Below, piece after piece: positions 42,150-49,622 of a stretch of DNA of 64,000 nucleotides. Numbering within the stretch: position 1 is the stretch's first letter; every line of letters starts with the position of its first letter. Origin of the DNA: an uncultured Methanomassiliicoccaceae archaeon. GTDB lineage: Archaea; Thermoplasmatota; Thermoplasmata; Methanomassiliicoccales; Methanomethylophilaceae. The translations under genes and the position numbers were made by a program. The stretch covers positions 186,001 to 250,000 of the forward strand of contig CAJJJM010000002.1 in assembly GCA_905187815.1 (NCBI GenBank). Reading direction: 5' to 3'. The notes beneath the pieces were generated by a model. That model was not told where the DNA came from and did not search any database. It saw only the letters and a list, made by a program, of their open reading frames with translations.

Positions 42150-42542
42150 ATGGGCAAGTTCGAGATCAAGCCGACATCTAATGGAGGGTACATGTTCAAC
42201 CTCGTGGCCAACAACCACCAGGTGATATGCACATCGCAGGTATACGCGTCCCTGGCAAACTGCAAGGCCGGAGCCGAGAGCGTCCGCAACAACTGCGGCG
42301 TCGACGTGGAGGACCAGACCGTGCAGGGATACCAACCCCTCAAGAACCCCAAGTACGAGGTGTACATCGATGCTGGAGGGAAGACCAGGTTCAGGCTCAA
42401 GGCATCCAACGGTGAGATCATAGCCGCCTCGCAGGCCTATGCCGACAAGCAGTCCTGTCTCAAGGGCATCAGGAGCATCGCGAGCCATGCGCCCGATGCG
42501 GAGATAGTCGTGGTGGAGTCCGAGGGCGAGGACGGAAGCTGA
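42150..42542 (+). CDS. Tandem DUF1508 (YegP-like) protein
   Basis: 130 residues made of two DUF1508 repeats. Repeat one is about 3-55 (FEIKPTSNGGYMFNLVANNH, ASLANCKAGAESVRNN) and repeat two about 68-120 (YEVYIDAGGKTRFRLKASNG, DKQSCLKGIRSIASHA). Each has the signature of a KGY-like strand followed by FxLKAxNGExIxxSQxYxxxxxCxxGI. Such proteins are common and small in bacteria with unclear function. Start ATG 42150 follows AGAGGTG. A hairpin follows the stop. Confidence 0.88.
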   Translation: MGKFEIKPTSNGGYMFNLVANNHQVICTSQVYASLANCKAGAESVRNNCGVDVEDQTVQGYQPLKNPKYEVYIDAGGKTRFRLKASNGEIIAASQAYADKQSCLKGIRSIASHAPDAEIVVVESEGEDGS

Positions 42543-42550
42543 AGGAGAAG

Positions 42551-42578
42551 ATCACCCCGCCAGACGGCGGGGGATGTG
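42551..42578. terminator. Bidirectional hairpin between convergent genes
   Basis: ATCA-CCCCGCC-AGAC-GGCGGGG with a TGAT that can extend the stem. It lies between the ends of the DUF1508 gene and the M50 protease gene. Confidence 0.5.
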
Positions 42579-42591
42579 ATCCCGGCTGGGA

Positions 42592-43311
42592 TTACATGAA
42601 TTGTAACACGTAGTAACTTATGTCGAATGCCAGATAGACGCAGGCAAGTTCGATTATGGCCACGGCGAACATCAGTCCCCAGACGACCTTGTTCCATCTC
42701 AGGATCTTGCCTCCGTCCAGAGGTCCGATAGGTATCAGGTTGAACAGCGCCAGGAACGAGTTGAGCGATGCCATCATAGAGAACACAAGGATCACTAGGA
42801 ACTCGGTATCGCTTAGCCAGTAGGGGCTGTCGTTGATGATCATCACGACCGCGATGCTGATGGCGGCGAGGAAGATGTTGACGATGGGTCCCGCCATGCT
42901 GATCTTTCCGTTCTTCTCGAGGTCAGCGTATCCGCGGATGTAGACCGCGCCGGGCGCCGCGAAGAGGAATCCGCATATGGATGTCACCAGGGTCAGCACC
43001 AGTCCGAACGGGTACATCCTGAACTCGGACCACATGCCGTATTTCTGAGCGACGAACTTGTGCCCGAACTCGTGAAGTAGGAATGAGAAGAACACCAGTG
43101 CGAGGCAGATGCCGAAGAGGCCTGCCCACCTCCCGTTGGCTCCCAGATGGTACTCCAGGCACGTCATTATCGTTCCGTTGCGATAGAGGACCATGAATGC
43201 CACGGACAGGACGATGATCGACACAAGGATGTCCAGCAGCTCCTGGCGGCTGAACCTCTTCTTCCCGTATCCCGGATTGACCTGGATCTCGTAATCGTAC
43301 GGGTCCTGCAT
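42592..43311 (-). CDS. Site-2 protease-type membrane metalloprotease (M50)
   Basis: 239 residues from the ATG at 43311; the frame stays open far upstream but the shared TATA box at 43333-43343 fixes the leaderless start. The zinc motif HEFGH is at 80-84 in a TM, and the third ligand lies in NLIPIGPLDGGK (191-202). Five or six hydrophobic segments. Members cut substrates within the membrane. This short form lacks PDZ or CBS domains. It is back to back with the PAPS-reductase fusion gene. Confidence 0.88.
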   Translation of the reverse strand: MQDPYDYEIQVNPGYGKKRFSRQELLDILVSIIVLSVAFMVLYRNGTIMTCLEYHLGANGRWAGLFGICLALVFFSFLLHEFGHKFVAQKYGMWSEFRMYPFGLVLTLVTSICGFLFAAPGAVYIRGYADLEKNGKISMAGPIVNIFLAAISIAVVMIINDSPYWLSDTEFLVILVFSMMASLNSFLALFNLIPIGPLDGGKILRWNKVVWGLMFAVAIIELACVYLAFDISYYVLQFM

Positions 43312-43332
43312 GCTGTTTGCATAAGGGCTCAT

Positions 43333-43343
43333 CCATATAAAGA
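43333..43343. promoter_or_regulatory. Single TATA element shared by two divergent leaderless genes
   Basis: CCATATAAAG on the plus strand and CTTTATATGG on the minus strand both read as TATA boxes. The centre near 43338 is 26 nt from the plus-strand ATG (43364) and 27 nt from the minus-strand ATG (43311). No second AT-rich box exists in the 52 bp between the starts. Confidence 0.6.
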
Positions 43344-43363
43344 TGAAGCAGAATCCTTCGCAC

Positions 43364-45289
43364 ATGGCCTCCAACATTGCCCACGGCAAGGAGACGTGCA
43401 GATGGTGCGACGAATGCGGCACGCTACTGCTGGGTGACAAGTGCTCCGTCTGCGGCTCATCCGGCAGGGAGTTCAGGATAAACAGCCCAGGCGACATCAG
43501 GCCGTGCATGGGCGACAGCATCGACCTCGTGCTGCGCCTGTTCCGCGAGGCGTTCGGTACCGATGCTCCTCTCAGAGGGAGGTCGATATGGTTCAACAAG
43601 GTCCCGGGCGAGGACCGTACCGACGAGGTCATCGCGGACGGCGCCGTCCTCGGAGTCGTGAGGTTCGACATGCGCCAGGACAGGATGGTCCTGGAGGTCA
43701 GGCAGCCCGGGGCGGACATGTTCCACGATGCGGCGACGAAGAACATCGTGTGGTTCTGGGGGATGTCCGGGCACCTCAAGGGCAAGGTGGTGCCCGGCGG
43801 AAACCTGAACGACGTGGTCGGGGACTTCTCCAAGGGGGACCCCGTGATAGTCAGGAAGGGCCAGAGGATAGGCGCGGGCATCGCCCTGGAGGACAGCGGA
43901 TCCCTGAAATCCTCGGAGCGCGCGGTGAAGATCCGCGACATCGGTCAACCGTCGCCGGCGCACACCGTACCGGAGGCGGACCTGCGTACGTTCATCGCAT
44001 GCAACCGCGATCACCTGAAACGCATCCAGAGGCGTGCCGTGAGGGAGATCAGGACGTTCCTGGAGGAGAAGAACGGCAGGGGCCTTCCCGTGACGGTGTC
44101 GTTCTCCGGCGGGAAGGACTCGCTCGCGGCCTACGGTCTGGCATCCCAGGCCGCTGACCGCATCGAACTGATGTACATCGACACGGGTCTGGAGTTTCCG
44201 GAGACCGTGGAGTATGTCAGGGCCTTCGCGGGAAAGCACGGGAACAGGCTCCATGTGGCATCGGGCGGCGACGGATTCTGGGAGAACGTCGACGCGTTCG
44301 GTCCGCCGGCGAAGGATTTCAGATGGTGCTGCAAGGTCTGCAAGCTCGGCCCGATCACGGACATGATCGACAGGGACTTCCCGGAAGGCACCGTGACGGT
44401 GGAGGGAAACCGCTGGCTCGAGTCGTACGCCAGGTCCGGGATAGGGTTCGTCACGAGGAACCCGTTCGTACCCAACCAGATCAATCTCAATCCGATCCGT
44501 TCCTGGACCGCCGCCGAGGTGTGGCTGTACATCCTCTCCCACAATCTGGATTACAATCCGCTCTACGACAGGGATTTCGAGAGGATCGGATGCTATCTGT
44601 GCCCTTCGTGCCTGTCTAGCGAATGGAGGAACACCGGCAGGATCCATCCGGAGCTCTACACCAGATGGGAGGACCATCTGCATGAATACGCCAGGTCCCG
44701 GGGGCTCCCGGACGAGTACGTCGATTCAGGGTTCTGGAGGTGGAAGGTCCTGCCGCCCAAGATGGTGCAGCTCTCGGAGGAGATGCGTCTCGACCTGAGG
44801 CCGAAGGCCGCATCCGGTCCCAGCATGAGGATGCTGAAGGGGGCATCGTCCTGTGCGGCAGGCGGGTACTCGATGGAGGCGGTCGTCACCATCCCCAGAT
44901 CCCGGGACTTCTCCTACGTCGCAGACGCGCTGCGCACGATCGGCGACGTCAGATACGACGGGGAGTATGAGATCGCGCTGCTCAGGCTGCCGATCGGGAG
45001 GGCGAGGCTCTTCGGAGGCGGGCAGGTGTCTGTCAACGCACCGGACGAGCGGAACGTGAGACGCATCTTCGAGAGGTCTGTCAAAGCGCTGATCCGCGCC
45101 CAGATGTGCACCGAGTGCGGGATCTGCGAGAAGGGCTGTCCTAGGAAGGCGATCTCCATCTCCGGAGGGATGAGGGTGGATCCGGAGAGGTGCAACTCCT
45201 GCGGGAGATGCGAGAGGTCCTGCATGGTCGTCCACTACTACGACAAGCTCATGGACGGGTCTCCCGATGGTTCCTCCCGTAATGATTAA
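43364..45289 (+). CDS. PAPS reductase-family/ferredoxin fusion protein
   Basis: 641 residues from the leaderless ATG at 43364 (another ATG at 43343 is inside the promoter). Order: zinc-ribbon (C12, C15, C18, C27, C30), a PUA-like region (about 110-190, with GNLNDVVGDFSKGDPVIVRK), a PP-loop ATPase/PAPS reductase domain with SGGKDS (248-253), a CxxC-type segment (CYLCPSC), and a C-terminal 2[4Fe-4S] ferredoxin (C582, C585, C588, C592, then CNSCGRCERSC). This multi-domain form occurs in methanogens with unknown function. The RNA-binding-like PUA fold suggests tRNA or RNA thiolation rather than assimilatory sulfate reduction. Confidence 0.85.
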   Translation: MASNIAHGKETCRWCDECGTLLLGDKCSVCGSSGREFRINSPGDIRPCMGDSIDLVLRLFREAFGTDAPLRGRSIWFNKVPGEDRTDEVIADGAVLGVVRFDMRQDRMVLEVRQPGADMFHDAATKNIVWFWGMSGHLKGKVVPGGNLNDVVGDFSKGDPVIVRKGQRIGAGIALEDSGSLKSSERAVKIRDIGQPSPAHTVPEADLRTFIACNRDHLKRIQRRAVREIRTFLEEKNGRGLPVTVSFSGGKDSLAAYGLASQAADRIELMYIDTGLEFPETVEYVRAFAGKHGNRLHVASGGDGFWENVDAFGPPAKDFRWCCKVCKLGPITDMIDRDFPEGTVTVEGNRWLESYARSGIGFVTRNPFVPNQINLNPIRSWTAAEVWLYILSHNLDYNPLYDRDFERIGCYLCPSCLSSEWRNTGRIHPELYTRWEDHLHEYARSRGLPDEYVDSGFWRWKVLPPKMVQLSEEMRLDLRPKAASGPSMRMLKGASSCAAGGYSMEAVVTIPRSRDFSYVADALRTIGDVRYDGEYEIALLRLPIGRARLFGGGQVSVNAPDERNVRRIFERSVKALIRAQMCTECGICEKGCPRKAISISGGMRVDPERCNSCGRCERSCMVVHYYDKLMDGSPDGSSRND

Positions 45290-45295
45290 AATACC
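45284..45295 (+). promoter_or_regulatory. TATA box of the 45314 gene
   Basis: GATTAAAATACC overlaps the stop codon of the PAPS-reductase fusion gene and is centred about 25 nt before the ATG at 45314. Confidence 0.5.
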
Positions 45296-45313
45296 ACCAC
45301 ACATCATCGGATT

Positions 45314-46036
45314 ATGGACCTAGCATTCGGCATCGCGATGGTGATGGGAATCGGCCCCGCGCTGATACTCATGTACCTCGGAGTCCGCAACTACACCTAC
45401 CCGAGGGTCGAGCAGCCCTTCTTCAGCGACCCGACCTTCTTCATGCTTCTGGTAGTCGGGATGATCGCCGGATCCGTTCTGGTCTTCGCGATGGTGGTCC
45501 TGGGATTCGCCACGAACGTCGTGTACATGGTGATAATGGCGGCGATAGAGGCCATGGCGATGGTCGTCGTCATGAACCTGAAGAGGTTCAGGGGCAAATC
45601 CGATTCCGTGTTCTACGGCTACGCCCTCGGACTCGGGATCTCGTGCGGGATGTCGACCGGGATATGCTTCTCGGTCGCCAGCACCGGATGGGCGATCGAT
45701 TTTTCGGTCCTGATCCTCATAGTGATCTCCATCTCCAACTCGCTCATCCTCGGAGCCTGCGGCACGACCGTGGGCGAGGGCATCGCTAGGCACAGGGTGA
45801 TGGAGTTCGCGCTCCAGGCGATGATCCCTCTGATCATCTTCAACATCCTGCTCACCGTCTTCCTGCAGGGAGGGACGCTCGGAGGGATGGTGGTGTACTA
45901 CGTCTGCGCCGTCATCGCAATCCTGTTCTCCGGGTACATGTACTACCGCACGATGTTCCAGCGCCTGCCCCAGATCGTCAGGGAGGTTCTCAGGATGGAG
46001 GGGAAGAAGCGCGACGACATCCCCAAGAGGGGATGA
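45314..46036 (+). CDS. Polytopic membrane protein of unknown function
   Basis: 240 residues with about seven TM segments. The order of loops (YTYPRVEQPFF, then KRFRGKSDSVFYGYALGLGI SCGMSTG, and ARHRVMEFALQAMI) is faintly like PrsW-type intramembrane proteases, but the double-Glu motif of that family is not present. A basic tail (RMEGKKRDDIPKRG) should be cytoplasmic. The leaderless start is supported by the TATA box. Convergent with the zinc-ribbon gene, one base apart. Confidence 0.6.
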   Translation: MDLAFGIAMVMGIGPALILMYLGVRNYTYPRVEQPFFSDPTFFMLLVVGMIAGSVLVFAMVVLGFATNVVYMVIMAAIEAMAMVVVMNLKRFRGKSDSVFYGYALGLGISCGMSTGICFSVASTGWAIDFSVLILIVISISNSLILGACGTTVGEGIARHRVMEFALQAMIPLIIFNILLTVFLQGGTLGGMVVYYVCAVIAILFSGYMYYRTMFQRLPQIVREVLRMEGKKRDDIPKRG

Positions 46037-46037
46037 G

Positions 46038-46472
46038 TCAGGCCCTGTACACGCCGATGCGGACCTCGGAGATGATGCAGCGGTCGAGCATGGCCGAGAC
46101 CATCTTCTCGGCGCGGTCCCCCGCGATCTCGCGCACGTCGTCGAGGGTGAACGTGCCCTTGATTGCCGTCAGGCCCTCCGCGAGTATCTCCATCTTCTCC
46201 TCCAGGTCGGAGCAGTGCTCGTACCTGTAGACCATGGTGGAATACGGGTCTGCGTTGGCGATCCTCTCCTTTTTCTTCGCCATGTCAGGAGGTATGAAGC
46301 CGGTCGCCTGCGAGAGGGCCTCACGGACAGCGTCCTGGTCCGAGGATTCGAAGTACACGGCCAGGTCCTTGGTCTTCTGGACGCAGTTGCAGTACGGGCA
46401 TGCGGATTCGGACTTGGATTCGTCCACTATCCTGGGTCTCCTGCACACGCCGCAGAGTGCCAGACCGTACAT
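46038..46472 (-). CDS. Zinc-ribbon/winged-helix protein
   Basis: 144 residues from an ATG that shares a base with the pdaD TGA (TGATG). N-terminal zinc ribbon with C7, C10, C25 and C28 (LCGVCRRPRIV and ACPYCNC). The middle has SDQDAVREALSQATGF, and the C-terminus TFTLDDVREIAGDRAEKMVS AML is winged-helix-like. It resembles archaeal zinc-ribbon proteins of the DUF5817 type, though I am not sure. Coupled translation with pdaD suggests a shared role, for instance in control of polyamine synthesis. Confidence 0.65.
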   Translation of the reverse strand: MYGLALCGVCRRPRIVDESKSESACPYCNCVQKTKDLAVYFESSDQDAVREALSQATGFIPPDMAKKKERIANADPYSTMVYRYEHCSDLEEKMEILAEGLTAIKGTFTLDDVREIAGDRAEKMVSAMLDRCIISEVRIGVYRA

Positions 46473-46945
46473 CAGCGGTACTCCGTGAACACGAGGGCGG
46501 CGAGGCAGCAACCGTAGTGGTCCAGCGGGATCTCCAGGTCCTCGGCGACGAAATGGATCTCATCGAACTCGACGTCGCGGATCCTCGCCATCTCGTCCAT
46601 CTTCCAGGTCAGGTTTCTGCGGAGGGATTCGGCGGATCCGTGGATGTGTCCCTCGGCGACGTATCCCCCCTTCCCGTCCTTCCTGTAGGCGTAGGCGATC
46701 CCGGCGGCGATGGTCTCCCCCTCGGTCCCGCGCATCTGGGCGAGGACGCAGTGGGTGACCGCCCCCATGGGCATCTCGCACCTTTCCACCAGCTGGGCCC
46801 CCTTGGGGATGACGGATGACACAGACACGAGGTTCTGCTCGCCTATCCCGGCGGAGATCAGCGCCCTGTCGAAGGCGTTGAGGTCTGAGACCGGGCTGAC
46901 CGCGGAGCTGTGTGTGATGAAGAATTTGGACGGTACGAGTTCCAT
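46472..46945 (-). CDS. pdaD: Pyruvoyl-dependent arginine decarboxylase
   Basis: 157 residues. The self-cleavage site is Ser43-Ser44 in VSVSSVIPKGA; cleavage makes a pyruvoyl group on the larger subunit. MGAVTHCVLAQMRGTEGETI AAGIAYAY is the conserved catalytic region. It converts arginine to agmatine for polyamines and for agmatidine of tRNA-Ile. First gene of a two-gene unit with the zinc-ribbon gene. Confidence 0.95.
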   Translation of the reverse strand: MELVPSKFFITHSSAVSPVSDLNAFDRALISAGIGEQNLVSVSSVIPKGAQLVERCEMPMGAVTHCVLAQMRGTEGETIAAGIAYAYRKDGKGGYVAEGHIHGSAESLRRNLTWKMDEMARIRDVEFDEIHFVAEDLEIPLDHYGCCLAALVFTEYR

Positions 46946-46992
46946 GGCGGCCCAATCCCGCTCTTCGATTATAAAGGGTGCCCGTAGAGGGC

Positions 46993-47727
46993 TCAGCCGT
47001 ACAGCTGGGATGCGCGCTCCTCCTCGCGCTTCTCGACCTCTTCCTGCTCGGACTGCATCTTCTTCCTGATCTCCTCGGCCTCTGCGAGCAGGGGCTTGGC
47101 GCTCAGTCTGAGTCCGGGAACCATCGACGATATCGCAGGGATGTACGCGGCGGCGGATCCGGGATCCGGGAGGGACGGGTTGGCGGGGGTCATGAGCGTG
47201 GTGACGCCCATCCCCATCGGAGGGGCCTCGTAGAGCATGATCCCGGTGGTCCCCTTCACCATGCCACCCTCCATCACGGAGAGCTTGGATTTCTTCGCCA
47301 TCTTCGCCGCGCCGGGTCCGACACCGCAGACGACCGGTCCGTCCGTGTCGTTGATCCTGGCGGTGCCCTCGAGGCTGATGATGTCATGGCATCCCATATA
47401 CTTCAGATACGACAGGATCGCCTGGACGAGCTCGTAGCAGTCCTCGGGCTTCGGGGCGTACTCGGACATGCAGACGATGAGGTCCCTCCCAGTCTTGGTG
47501 GTGCTCTTCCTGCCATAGAACCTGACGGGCGGGTAAGCAACCCCCTTGTAGATCAGGCAGTACGGGGGCATCGAAGGGGACGACAGTCCCGCGATGGGCG
47601 TCATGTCTAGCTGTCCCACCATGTAGTTGGCCGCGATGGAGCTGACGAGACCCACGCTGGGGAACCCTATGACCGCCACGGGGTTCTCCAGATTCATGTC
47701 CTCGTATCTGATTGTCTTGACTGCCAT
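46993..47727 (-). CDS. PAC2-family protein (proteasome assembly chaperone-like)
   Basis: 244 residues from the ATG at 47727, 27 nt from the shared TATA box; GGAGG also precedes it. The PAC2 fold is recognisable in NPVAVIGFPSVGLVSSIAAN YMVGQL, GRDLIVCMSEYAPKPEDCYE and GIMLYEAPPMGMGVTTLMTP. The C-terminus is a charged coiled coil (LLAEAEEIRKKMQSEQEEVE KREEE). Archaeal PAC2-type proteins act in proteasome assembly or related quality control. Divergent from an M16 peptidase. Confidence 0.88.
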   Translation of the reverse strand: MAVKTIRYEDMNLENPVAVIGFPSVGLVSSIAANYMVGQLDMTPIAGLSSPSMPPYCLIYKGVAYPPVRFYGRKSTTKTGRDLIVCMSEYAPKPEDCYELVQAILSYLKYMGCHDIISLEGTARINDTDGPVVCGVGPGAAKMAKKSKLSVMEGGMVKGTTGIMLYEAPPMGMGVTTLMTPANPSLPDPGSAAAYIPAISSMVPGLRLSAKPLLAEAEEIRKKMQSEQEEVEKREEERASQLYG

Positions 47728-47748
47728 ACTCCTCCATAATACCACTAA

Positions 47749-47761
47749 CCTTTTTAAGAAG
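47749..47761. promoter_or_regulatory. Second shared TATA element between divergent leaderless genes
   Basis: CCTTTTTAAGAAG reads as a TATA box in both directions. Its centre (about 47754) lies 27 nt from the ATG at 47781 (plus) and 27 nt from the ATG at 47727 (minus). Only 53 bp separate the starts. Confidence 0.55.
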
Positions 47762-47780
47762 TTCTATTCTACCCGCAACC

Positions 47781-49055
47781 ATGAGCGGAAGCACCATCAC
47801 CTTGTCCAGGACCTCCGGGGGAGTCCCCGTCGTGGTCGAGAACCTCCCCGGCAGCCAGAGCGCCGCGTTCATGATAGGGGTGGCCACGGGTTCCAGGGAC
47901 GAGCATCCCGGCATCTTCGGCCTCTCCCATCTTCTGGAGCACACAGTCTTCAGGGAGACCGAGACAAGGGACTCGTATCAGATGGCCAAGGAGATGGAGG
48001 GCGCCGGAGGGGAGCTCAACGCCTTCACCGGCAGGGAGATGACCGCATTCTACGGGATAACCATCAAGGAGACCGCATCCACCGCCATGGACATGGTCGG
48101 GGACATCGTGGCGCATCCGAAGATCAACGAGGAGGACACCGAGCTCGAGAAGAAGATCGTCCTGCAGGAGCTGAGCATGATCCGCAACGAGCCGGACAGC
48201 TACATCCATGACCTCTTCGAGTCGACTCTGTGGAGGGGCCATCCGCTGTGCCAGGACGAGGGCGGCGACGAGAAGATCGTCGCCGGGCTGACCTCCGCCG
48301 ACCTCCGCGCCTACTATGACGAGAAGTACAGGATACCCAACCTGGCCGTGTACGCCGCCGGATCCATAGACGTGGATGAGACGGTCCGCTGGGCCGAGGA
48401 GACCCTGGACGGTATGTCGGGAGGCGCGAGGAACCAGCGCTCTGCCCCATCGGCCCCCAAGTCGGAGTACAGGTTCGTGAAGGGCGACGCGGAGCACTGC
48501 CATGTGGCTATGGGGTTCCCGTCGTACGGGGCGTCCCATCCGGACAGGATGGCGGCCTCCATGGTCAGCGCCGTCCTCGGATCCGGGACCAGCTCGAGGC
48601 TGTTCCAGGCCGTCAGGGAGAAGAAGGCTCTCGTCTACTCGATCTACACCACAGTGTCCCAGAACAGCGACGCCTCGTCCCTGACATCGTACATGTCCTG
48701 CACCGACAAGAACGTCGTCGAGGCCATGGAGACCGTCGCGACGGTGATCTCCGGTTTCCTCAGGGAGGGACTCGAGAAGGGCGAGCTCGAGAGGGCGAAG
48801 AGGCTGGTCAAGGGAGCCAACGTCCGCAACATGGAGTCCACGGAGCACAGGCTCTACAGGCTCGGGGTCAACCATATGCTCAACGGTTCCACAGAGACCC
48901 TGGAGGACCGTCTGGCCAGGATAGACGCCGTCACGGAGGACGACGTCATGCGCGTGGCCCAGGACCTCCTCAGGGAGGACCGTCTCAACACCGTCGTCCT
49001 GGGCAAGGGCAACAGGGAGATCAGGAACTACGACGCCTCGGCTCTGACCCTGTGA
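47781..49055 (+). CDS. M16-family zinc metallopeptidase
   Basis: 424 residues. The inverted zinc motif HLLEH is at 50-54 and the third ligand E130 lies 76 residues after H54, exactly the family spacing. The inactive second half is present (YRFVKGDAEHCHVAMGFPSY, LGSGTSSRLFQAVREKKALV YS with the R/Y pair), so it is a full-length two-domain member. No signal peptide, so it should act in the cytoplasm on peptides or misfolded fragments, which fits its PAC2 neighbour. The 3' end overlaps the convergent hydrogenase protease gene by 35 bp. Confidence 0.93.
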   Translation: MSGSTITLSRTSGGVPVVVENLPGSQSAAFMIGVATGSRDEHPGIFGLSHLLEHTVFRETETRDSYQMAKEMEGAGGELNAFTGREMTAFYGITIKETASTAMDMVGDIVAHPKINEEDTELEKKIVLQELSMIRNEPDSYIHDLFESTLWRGHPLCQDEGGDEKIVAGLTSADLRAYYDEKYRIPNLAVYAAGSIDVDETVRWAEETLDGMSGGARNQRSAPSAPKSEYRFVKGDAEHCHVAMGFPSYGASHPDRMAASMVSAVLGSGTSSRLFQAVREKKALVYSIYTTVSQNSDASSLTSYMSCTDKNVVEAMETVATVISGFLREGLEKGELERAKRLVKGANVRNMESTEHRLYRLGVNHMLNGSTETLEDRLARIDAVTEDDVMRVAQDLLREDRLNTVVLGKGNREIRNYDASALTL

Positions 49056-49530
49056 GCTCCGTCATCAGGTGGATGACCGCCCCGCAGGCGCTCTCCACCG
49101 AGGCCTCCACCTCGGGGGTCATCGTCTCGGTCATGGTCCTGATGTCCTGGACCTCTATCGCGACGAACCGGACCTCTTCGGGCATGATCTCCGGGTCCAT
49201 CTGGCGGCCGATCTTAATGGCCGTCGGGAGGTTCACGTCGTGCGTCGCGGCATGGGTCACGTTCTCATCGAAGTCGCGCTCGGAGTACAGCATGACCGTG
49301 CCGGGGCCGTATTCGCCGGTCTGTATGGCATCCACGATGATGGCGTACCTGTAGCCGTGGATCACAGGCAGGATGTCCAGTCCGCCCACGGCCTCCTGGC
49401 AGCAGTCCACGTCCTCGAAGCCCATTGCGTCGATGGCCTCAGAAACGCGGAGTCCGACGGCGTCATCACACATTATGGGGCTACCGAGTCCGACAACAAC
49501 AGTTCTGGAACCTCTCTCAACTCCGGTCAT
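49021..49530 (-). CDS. Hydrogenase maturation protease (HyaD/HycI family)
   Basis: 169 residues from the ATG at 49530; a longer frame to 49566 lacks family similarity. The N-terminus VVVGLGSPIMCDDAVGLRV is the family signature with the metal-contacting Asp pair, then AIIVDAIQTGEYGPG and HDVNLPTAIKIG supply the other nickel ligands (Asp and His). It cuts the C-terminal tail of a [NiFe] hydrogenase large subunit after nickel insertion. No hydrogenase gene is in the window. Divergent from the LysR/ModE-type regulator. Confidence 0.9.
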   Translation of the reverse strand: MTGVERGSRTVVVGLGSPIMCDDAVGLRVSEAIDAMGFEDVDCCQEAVGGLDILPVIHGYRYAIIVDAIQTGEYGPGTVMLYSERDFDENVTHAATHDVNLPTAIKIGRQMDPEIMPEEVRFVAIEVQDIRTMTETMTPEVEASVESACGAVIHLMTELTGSEPRRRSS

Positions 49531-49588
49531 GCAAATCGGGCGGGCATCGGGCTGCTCCGATATCATCCTTCGCCAAGGGCGTATCCGT

Positions 49589-49614
49589 CAGTGTTATCTT
49601 TTTGGATAACACTG
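49589..49614. promoter_or_regulatory. Palindromic operator at the LysR/ModE-type regulator promoter
   Basis: CAGTGTTATC and GATAACACTG form a perfect 10 bp inverted repeat around TTTTTG. It ends 8 bp before the ATG at 49623 and covers the place where the TATA box must be, so binding would block the regulator's own promoter. It also lies upstream of the divergent protease gene. The inner half-sites match those at 50432-50449. Confidence 0.7.
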
Positions 49615-49622
49615 TCGAGACC

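Noticed and set aside
42592..43941. A 449-residue version of the M50 protease
   Set aside because: The upstream 210 residues are antisense to the PAPS-reductase fusion and lie beyond the TATA box that gives a leaderless start at 43311.
45314..46036. PrsW-type intramembrane protease
   Set aside because: The topology is faintly similar but the conserved glutamate pair is missing.
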